NCBI GenBank assembly: GCA_964035545.1
Contig: OZ037767.1
Coordinates: 3,046,680-3,110,679, forward strand
Length of the DNA: 64,000 nt
Origin: Bugula neritina
Lineage: Eukaryota; Bryozoa; Gymnolaemata; Cheilostomatida; Bugulidae
Direction: 5' to 3'
Shown here piece by piece: positions 1 to 10,100 of the stretch. Within the stretch, counting starts at the first letter, position 1; every line of letters begins with the position of its first letter. Position numbers and translations under genes: made by a program. The notes beneath the pieces were generated by a model. It did not search any database and was not told the DNA's origin. It saw nothing but the letters and a program-made list of their open reading frames with translations.

Positions 1-1347
1 CAACCATTCATCAACACAAAGCTGGCCGGCCGTGAGACTATATAAACGCATACTTGCTACACTACATTACGTAAATATAATATTGCTGCTAGTCAAAGGC
101 CTGAGCAATAATAAAAACAAATATTTTATTTATTGTTATGTCTCACAACTTATTTAGTTATCAAATGTGAGTCTTTGAATAGACTTGCGTAGCTATTAAA
201 GAAAGCATAGTGCTTGCGTATGAGGCATTGCTTTTATCTTAAATTGTTAGAACTCTGCAAGGAGACATTCCTTAACTGGCTTATATTGTGCTAATTATAG
301 TAGAGTGAAATAGCAAAATATCACGTAGCATAATTATATACCAGTAAATTGCAACTATTTGCTAATTGTTAATCAAATATTTTATATTTGCTTATAATAA
401 TTATATTACATTAGTATCGCTTTGCATTAAATAACATTGCTTTTTAAAATAAGTTATTTCAACATTAGCGTGTATTTATTGTAAAGATGAAAATTTTAAG
501 AAAGACATAAAAAAGTAGTCTCTATAAAAACTATAAAAGAAAACACACAATTGAGCAGGATTGGCAGGTGTTGAAAAATATTAGTATATAATATGATACG
601 TTAAATCTTTTATATAGAAAGATTCAAGAAGTACATAAAACTTTGCAGCACTAAATAACAATGGAAGCCACACGACTAGACTATAGTATTGAGAGGGACA
701 TATGCACTCATTGAGGCAATATTGTATCTCCTGAGATGTAACTCAAAGGCTCTGGTATTATCTGGCCAATAGACAATTCCATCGCCAGTCTTAATCTTAT
801 TTTTATCTCACTGTACTCAGTTAATATGAAACAGCAGATTATATCTAATAAAATTATTACCTTGGTGGACACATTCATTTTAATAATTACTAATTGCTAT
901 TATTTTATGCTTTTAGTAATTTGTGGTAGTCTCCATTACCGCTAATGTTGGGGTCAATAGCTGGTCAGGATGAAAACATTCTTATAATAAGCCTACAAGC
1001 TGAGGAATTGTCTCCACATACACTGAAAGATCCTACCTAGTTAATGGGATGTAGTAGGCTATTGAGCATTGCCCATGATACAAACAGGAAGGGCTAATGA
1101 GCATGCCCATGATGCAAACAGGGAGTGCTGCTATAAACTAAAACCAAACAAGTTCTATCCAATGAGACTGGTTAATAAAACGCTGACAACCTCTTCATCT
1201 ATAAAAACTTTTTCGTGCCAGCCCTGTAGGAGCAGTTTTAAAATATATGTGTCAGCATTTGATTGGTAGATGTCTCTCTATGACCTTATTTGATTGGAAG
1301 ATCTTAAAATATTGTCTAAACTATAAGTGAATGTTATAGAAAGAATA
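1..1347. other. Intergenic, downstream of the tau-like gene
   Basis: AT-rich sequence after the stop of the tau-like gene. No exon with a recognisable protein, no RNA gene and no transposon end was seen. A short direct duplication of roughly 30 bp lies at about 1063-1127, built on GAGCAT(T)GCCCATGAT followed by CAAACAGG. The short ORFs here have no recognisable content. Confidence 0.6.
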
Positions 1348-4070
1348 TCATCCAATAGAGCGATGTGAGCTTTCAGCTAATGGTGACAGCTTTTTGAGAG
1401 GCCTACTTAAGGCGTTCTGATTATAGCCTTCTGTCCATATCACATTAGACTTGCTTAGCAGCCTCTGCCTGAATGGAGACATGTAATCTTGTAAGGTACG
1501 AAAAGACCGTGACGGTATGTGACCAATATTGTCCCATGAACCAACCTGCAACACATGCACAACATAGAAGACAACTCCCAATAATGTTTGCTGAAATTCC
1601 AAAGCCACTCATAAAATGAATATTCAGCTATTTCATAAAACAAGCCACGATTTTTATGTACAATTGTGCTTGATTCTGATTTTGAAAATCTATTGTTGTG
1701 AGTTTTTCCAGAAAAGATTCACAAAATAATATAATAAAAAGAAAATAAAAATAAACAGAAAGCTTCTGTTGTTTGAAGGATGTGAAATCACGGAAAAGTA
1801 TGTCAGGAATCTTAATCTCAACTATTTTTAGCGATTTTCAAGCTGAAATCAGATTAATTCAAAAAGCTTAGTGACTGTGATAATATTTAATATCTTTATC
1901 TCTTATGTGTTTACTCATTACATAACTTGTACCTTGGCCTGTGAGGACCATTTGAGGGTCTGATGAAAGACCGGGCTGGTGCTGCCGTGAGAAGGCTGGT
2001 AGTCAATGTTGTCTAGGCTGCCCACCTTACTCCTGGCTTTCCAATTTACCTGAAACAATTATTCATCAAAGTACCATAGCATTATGGCTACTTCATGAAT
2101 GCCACGGCTTTTATATTTTTTACTAAATGTACACAATTGGTAATTTTTATGAAAATGATTTATTTTTAGAAATATAACTTAGGCCTACTACTAAAATTTT
2201 AAGCACCAGTCAATTGCCATTTCTTAATACTTTCTATTTACCAAGTAACCGCAACTATAAATGAAAAGACTAAATACATATACTAAATAATTTCTTTCAT
2301 GGATATTTTTTTTTTATCTTTGAAATTTTTTTTTCTAAAATGTCAAACATTGGCTGTAATCAATGTAATTTATTTTTTTGGTGTGTAGATGTGATTGAAA
2401 AAGACAAAAAAAATTTCGCTGCAAAGTATATATCTAATTTCAGATACAAAAAACTGTATTATAACTTCTTATAACACAGTATACACGCGCGCACGCAAAC
2501 ACACACACAGCTATACATATGATTGAAGTGCATTGCATGTGTTTTCAAAATGTACAATTTCAAAGCTTCGTGTGATATGTTGGCTTAAAACTTGTGAATG
2601 TAACTTTAAATCTTACAATCAAATGTAGGGTAAGGAGTCATCTGCTCTACAAGCAGGATACAACCTTTTCTAAATACAAACTCATAAATTACAAGCTAAA
2701 GATAAGTAACAACCTAAATCTACACTGACTGCCTTACTAGCCTCTGGATTATGGGGACACTTACAGTATGGTTTGGGATTTTCCTGCTCCCACCCCTAGC
2801 TATGTGTAGCTTATTGTCCAGAGAACCAACTTTTGACTTGACTGTTTTGATGTTGACAGGTTTATGAATGATCTTAACCTTTCCTCCCCCTGGCACATGA
2901 TGGGCGTTGTCCAATGACCCCACCTAAAATACACATACTAATTCTATAATTAGAGCTACTAATCGCTGTTTATGACCTGGAGTTCATCTGTATAAATTTA
3001 TATTTATTAAGCTTTTTCAAATTTTATATCAAAGTGTCTAATCCTATTGATGAATGCTCTGCAGTCACGTTTTATAGACACCTGCGCCTGCTTGTGATAA
3101 TAAACTTTGTTTAATGTATTTAGGAAGGAGTTAGCTTCTCCTTACTTTGACATTTGTAAAACACTAGTAATATTTGTGAGTTGAAAACAGAATTAGACTG
3201 AAAGTAGAATGAGTTCAATTAGGAGTCGTCAACTCTTGAAATACTGTGCATGCAAAGCATAACTTTTAAAAGAGCATAAACCAAGACAATAGAGAACAAT
3301 TCCATAAAAATGCACACCGATGTAGATTCACAGCATCTCCTTATAATAGAATATGTTTGAATCTATACTTATAAATCTTACCTTAAATAACAATAATGGT
3401 GGACATATGGATTTTATCTCATCACAAATAACTTAGTAACTTAAAACTAAAACCCACCTTAGAATGAGGTTCAAATCTTTCACTTCTTAAAAGAATCTCT
3501 TTCCCTCCATCTTTCTCATACTTTCTAAAGTATGTGATATCAGCACCAGTTCTTCTGAAGACATCGGTGTACTTTGACATCTCTGTTGATTGTGGGGATA
3601 TATTGCCGCTATACTCATAGTCTAAATAACACACAGCACGCAAGAAAATAATTATTAATTACCTATTATAAATATACAAAACAAAAGAAATTACTACATT
3701 GCTATAAAGAAATACAGTTGTAAACCATGTCATTGAGCTACACTGACCGATTTAACAACCCATATAGTAATGTCAATACATAAGGACTTTGTGGGTGAAC
3801 TAAAGTTGAAGGATTCTTAGTTTTATTTTCATGTACAACTACTTTAAAGGTCTATTTCCCACTCAAGTTCTTTCACAAATCTCTGACTGATCAGTTATAG
3901 CTCTATGTAGTTATTACATAGTAGATGCTTTTAGCTTGTGGGTCAAGGCCAAGAGCTGATCAAATTTTTTATCATTAGATTATTTTGCAGTTTCGAAGTA
4001 AATTTTTGAAATTAATGAAATCCATTTTGATGTTCACAGAACAAAGTAAATTTGATGACAATCATAGGAT

Positions 4071-4105
<35 letters not shown>

Positions 4106-4114
4106 CACACATAT

Positions 4115-4174
<60 letters not shown>

Positions 4175-7100
4175 TCTCATATATGCACGTGTATATGGTA
4201 GCATCCCCTATAGGTACTATATGACAATATAGATAACTTAGGGTGTAATACCTATATTATAAACTTATAGTGCATATAATTTATTTCAGAGAAAGCAACA
4301 TATTACGATCAGTGTAATATAGTATGATCTCTCAGGTATATGAAATTAGTAGAACAGCATGTAATTTGTTAGAGATTGTATTTTACAGGGCCTAATTTGT
4401 ACATTAAGACTTTCGATCTTAATCTAATGATTGAAAGAGTTTGTTAGTTAGGTAAATACACTATGAATTATGTCAGTACTTAGAGCACAAGCCTGTTATG
4501 TCACAAAATATGTACAACCCAAACAGGTAATTACAGCATAAGAAGTTTTCTGCTCCTGTCCCAATACATTAATATATATAAGAATAATTTCGGTCAATTG
4601 AAACTAGCATGTGATGTGATGGGAAGGGGGGGGGGAGTTATGCCTACCTGGGCTATTACAATGGATCTGTGGTAAGACGGTGTATCTCTGACCTATTGGA
4701 GTTATCATATCTACTGCACCGTCAGATAACGAAGTGTCATACAGCTCGTGGATTCTCTGAGAGTACTTCCTGTTATCTTGGTAGAGACGTCGTCGTAGAG
4801 ATTCACAATTGTGTACCGTAAACCCTGCAACAGATATTACCAACAGTTAATTGATTATTACTTGATAAATTATCGGTTTGTGTTTGTGTCTGGTTGCAAG
4901 ATATGCTTTAACTACTAGCCAACTTGGCAACAGGTTTTCGAGTTTATTAACTGTCAAATCGTACCCTATAAAATGGGAAACATTAGAAATTGTATAAATA
5001 AGTAGTCACAATATAAATCAAAATTCAGAGGAACACTATGAATATTACAGAACCAAAAAATTGACATGAACTATTGTAATTCTAATAAACTTACAATATT
5101 GATGCGTGGATAAAAATCTTAGCCATCACAATACCGAAACCGATAGTTTGTCCATACAAAGTGTGTAAATATGGCGGTTTGATCATGATACACTGACTCA
5201 TGCAGTACAGTGAATGAACTAGCTCTGCCAGCTAATAGTAGCTTTGGTGAAAGCTTTTGAAGCTTGAAAGCTTTAATGATTGGCTGCCTGCCAATACTTC
5301 TGGGTGGCATACCAATACATCGGTGGGGTCGAATTGTTTGGCAGATACTATTCTGACAAATATTGATAAATTATGTAAATCAAAACAAACAAAACAAAAT
5401 AGGATCAGTCACAGACCATGAAATTCTTGCACCAATCCGCTGACCCCTCCGCGCACCAGCCCGTCCCCCGAAAAACGGTTGAACGCAAACCCCTCCAGCG
5501 ACACGAGCGTACACGCGGCCAAGAAGGTAGATCAGTCATTTATGGGTTCACTTCAGTTAATAAAGCCAACCTATGCACGCTGCGGGTTATGATAGTGTCT
5601 TTACAGCCTACCTAGTCCCTCAGTTTCCCTGCTACCTTATAGTTTTTGTAGGAAAGGGCTACTTTCCTTACTACGCCATCCTTGCTCGGATATACTTGAT
5701 GTACTCGAGCTAGTTTATACTGATTACGCAGCTGACTTGGATCCATAACAACTACAACATCTCCCACCTGAAAGTTCCGTCTTGGGGTATGCCACTTTTG
5801 GTGATGAATCAGTGTGGGTGCATACAATTCGGTCCACTTCCGCCAGAAGTCATCTGAGACCGTATTTACCAGAGCCAGTCGCCCGCCACGAATGTTGACA
5901 AATCGAGTTAATGCCAACAGGAAAGAATCACTGTCATATCCGAAAACTGCTTCGATGTGTGCTGCTCGTAAACTGATGTCTGTGAACATTCCTCCATAAG
6001 CTTTGCTCGAAGTTCTAGTCTGTTTTTCTCCTCTCACAATATTTGGACCAAAAAGATCTATCATTACATTGTTGAACGGCGGTCCGGTCGTTAGTCGTTC
6101 TGTAGGTAGACTTCCCATCAGTTGATCAGTAAAGCGAGGTTGTTTGAGTCGACACATTTGGCATGATGTTACTATGCCCCTAGCAACCTTAGATCCCTGC
6201 ATAGTCCAAAACTCTTCTCGGAATCTTGCGAGTGTTGCATCTCGGCCATGGTGATAGCTGTCTGTATGTGCCTGCCGCATTGCCAAGTAGGTAAAGTAGT
6301 GAGTGGTGGGAAGGATTGATTGCGTGTGCGTTTTAATCGCTGTCATGGGGTTATGCCTTAGGAGTCTACTGCCTACTATCCATAATCCACTCTCTGTCTT
6401 GATGGGGTGAAGTTTTATATATTTCCCTTTAATCTTGTTCAACTCGGAATCTATAGTATGTTGTACCTGCTTCAGTAAGTAGAGTTTGGTCTGCCGTAGA
6501 TCTTCCACGGTGATGAGATCAGATCGGATTCCCTTAAAACTTTTGTACTTGAAGATGTTGCGAACTCGAGCTATTGTCCATGTTAGACTCTTGAGACTGC
6601 TGAAATTTTCATATTTAATAAATGATTGGACTTCTGTTGATGCAGTGACGGTGTAAACTATTTTCTTCTCTCCAAAGACAAGCTCATTCGAGTCAGATGG
6701 CGATTTTATATCCCATTGATCCTCAGGCAGATAGAGAAAATTTGGGCCTCTCCACCATTCACTCGAAGGTCCAATGTCATTGACAGGCTTCCCTCGTGTA
6801 AGCCAATCTGCTGTGTTTTCCTTGCCACTTACCCAGTGCCAGCAGCTCATATCCCCATTGGTTGCTCCCTGAATTTCTCCAATGCGTACACCCTCGTAAA
6901 CATGAAACTTTGTTGACTTCTTTTGGAGCATCTTGAGCACCGTTTTAGAATCGATAAGCTGATAAACTTTCTCAAACTCATAGCGCATTTCAGTCTTAAT
7001 AACTTGTCTGCCTCTCTTTGACCATACGGTCGCATTGAGTTTTAGTTGAGGAATCTTGAGTTGTTGTTTTATGGGTGCTATACGACATTTAGCCGTAGCT

Positions 7101-10100
7101 TTGTTTACCCCTTTAGCAGTCACTTTAGATTCTGCCCTCTCATTGGTCGGAACAGGCGTGGATTGTGTGATAGAGGTACTGCTAGTAAATTCATACTTTC
7201 TTTTAATCTCTATAGACATGGACATAGAGTCATTGACTTCCAAAGATCTGTTCAACTGTCTAGAACCGATTTGTTCTGCAGACTCAGTGACTGGGTCTCC
7301 CGGGCTCTGTAACGGATCCGAGTCATTGACTGACTCAATCATACAACATTCAGTGGCGATAGTATGTGATTCACCACAATCTATAATATGCTGAGATCTT
7401 GAAAATGACTTTGGAAACTGACTGGGAGATGCGTCGGGACTATTGACACTGCAGGCCGGCGTAGAAACTGTAGACAAGTCCAAATCACAACTGCTGAGCC
7501 TGTCGTTGTGAATGCTTTGAGCAAATTCGACTTCCTCTAACTTCTTATGCATCATGGTAGCCTGTACATGGAAAGATGAAGATGGAAGTGTAGAAAAGTT
7601 GCTAAGGGCCGGGTGTGATCCCTGCACACACAGTCCAAAGGGTCCGGAATATACATAGAGGTGAGGTCCTGCTTGATCTACTTGGTGTTTTGGATGCAAT
7701 CCAAGAAGATCGTTACCAATTAGCAGGTCGATGGGTCCCGTCTTCTTCAATAGCTTGTGAGTATCTACTTTAGGGAAGAGAGATCCGAGGATGTTTGCAT
7801 CAAGTGGCCTGTTGATAGCTCCTGTGAGTTTCCGAAGGCTGTAAGCTAAAATTGCAAAGGTCTTTCCCTTTGGGGTTTGTAACTTTACTTCATAAATAGT
7901 AGAAGTTTCGCTAACTTCATGTTCACCAAGTGTGTTCATTTCCAAATTCACCTTATCTATCTGTCGCGCACCCCACGCTTTAGCAGCTCTCTCCGATATG
8001 AATGAAGCATTGGATCCGCCGTCAAAGAATATAATAGCTGTATGAGATGTACCCACTACTTGGGCCTGCTGAATGGCAAATACTGTAGCATTTCCTGGAT
8101 GATTGTGCGCTCCATGATTGGGAGACACTTGGACCGTGGTGCCAACAGCGGACGCTTCAGAATTCTCGTTACTCTTGTGCTTAATTTGATTAGTTTTTAC
8201 TTTATTCTTGTTGGTATTACAATTGGTATGTGTATTAGTTTCAGCTGATTTGATACACAATAATACATGGTGGGTTGTTTTATCACAGACTGAACAAGGG
8301 GTTCGGAAATTTGGACAGCGCTTAGGCTCATGGGCACCCAAGCACCTAACACATAGAGAATTAGTTTTTATTAACTTGTATCTTTCATCTACAGATAACG
8401 CCAAGAAATTTCTGCACTCAACAAGACAATGACGCTCACTGCGATGAATAAAACAGTAATTCTCACTATCAATGGTTTTGTTATTATTAGTAGACCTGTT
8501 ACTACTAGACTTTGGGCCACTGCTTTCAGTGTGGAACGCTTTCACCTTCTGTTTACGCATACTGGAGGACTGCGGGTTTAGAGTTTCTATGCGTCTGAGG
8601 GCTATCTGCCGTTCCTGCTCTAGAAACCTCATGAGGTGTGGGAATGGCTTGATTCTCTCCTCGTGAGTAAGTGAGTGAAAGTGTCTATCCCAGTCCCGTC
8701 TAATGCTTGTAGGTAATAGGTCTGCAAGAGTATCGACTTGTGGCAGCGTAACAGTTTGCAAAAGTCCCACTTCACCGAGTTGGCTGTACGAACTTTCCAC
8801 CGCATTGGCCATTTTGACGAGTTCTCGTGCATTTCCTTCCCTTACTGGCTTTAGTTCTTGTAGATTGTTGAAGACTGCTTGCACACTCATGCTAGGATCA
8901 TTGTAGACCTCTTCTAATCTACACATCATTCTCTCGTAAGCTTGAGGCTGAGTTGCGAAGATTGGCTGAACCATCTCCAGAGCTTCGCCTGTGAGAAATT
9001 TTTTTAATTCACAAGCCCTATCAACATCATCGTAAAACATAGTGGCATATCTTAGCCATACTGACCTAAATTCCGGCCAATGGTATCTAGTGCCGTTAAA
9101 TGGCTTGGGTTGTGAATGAGTTTTATGTATAGATGAATTGAAGTTATTTCCACCTGTATGTCTAGAGTCATAACTTATCTGACTAGTTCCATTAGGGTAG
9201 CTATCATATGCATTGACAACCGAGGAAGTTGCGCCGCGAATTAAAGATTCAGAATGAGCTGCACGATCAGAACTACCATGTAGATCACGTACTGAAAATG
9301 TAGAAGAACGAACATCTCTGACATTGGTACTTGCTATGACACCTGGATTTGACGCCAAAGCTTCACCGGATGTGTGATCTTCCCGTAGTACTTGCCTATC
9401 ACTACCGCTTGCTGTGACACCTGGATTTGGTGCAAGAGTAGCCTCATGTGTGCTAGGGTGTGATCTAGAAGGAAACAACCGACTCGACGCGACCATAGTC
9501 GGTGCATGACTCGCGCCGTCTGAAGGTGACCCCCCACTCATACCGCTCTCCGCAAGACCGAACCGGACCACAGACGGATCAGATTCACGGTGTTCGAAAT
9601 TCATGCTCTGTGACTGAGCCCTTGACATAAGAGTAAACTTAGACATACAATAATCTAAAGATAAAATAACTTCATCTAGTTCTAATAATAAATCAGAAAA
9701 ACCTATGGTATCTGCCAAACTTTCTGAAAGAGCTACACATTTCCTATGATGTTCAGTGATAAGAGTATTGTCAGTACAATCAGCAACTAATCCATTGGCT
9801 TTCTTAATTGCTAAAATAAGGCTGTGCTTGATTTTATAGAATTTGCTATGCCAAGTATTACAGTCAGAAATAGCTTTGTCATAACTAGCCTTTACAGCTT
9901 GATAGTACTCTACTGGACTCATCTTATTAACATAAGCAATGTCTTCCATAGATTCATCTGATGAAACGTATTCCAAAAAGTCATAATGGATAGTTAGAAA
10001 CTCTTGATATGTAGATTCAAGCTGAGATCGCAGGCATTCCACTTGTGTAGAGTTGCTACTAGAGATTGCTGATTCTATGAGATTAGTTAGCATTGTTACC

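Noticed and set aside
4869-4872. A canonical TG...CA end for the BEL 3' LTR
   Set aside because: The left copy reads ATTATCGG where TGTATCGG would be needed, so the terminal dinucleotide cannot be assigned; only the identical block is reported.
5418-5615. 65-codon plus-strand ORF
   Set aside because: Antisense to the BEL element 3' internal region; no recognisable content.
7046-7394. Two plus-strand ORFs of 88 and 112 codons
   Set aside because: Shadows of the BEL ORF on the opposite strand.
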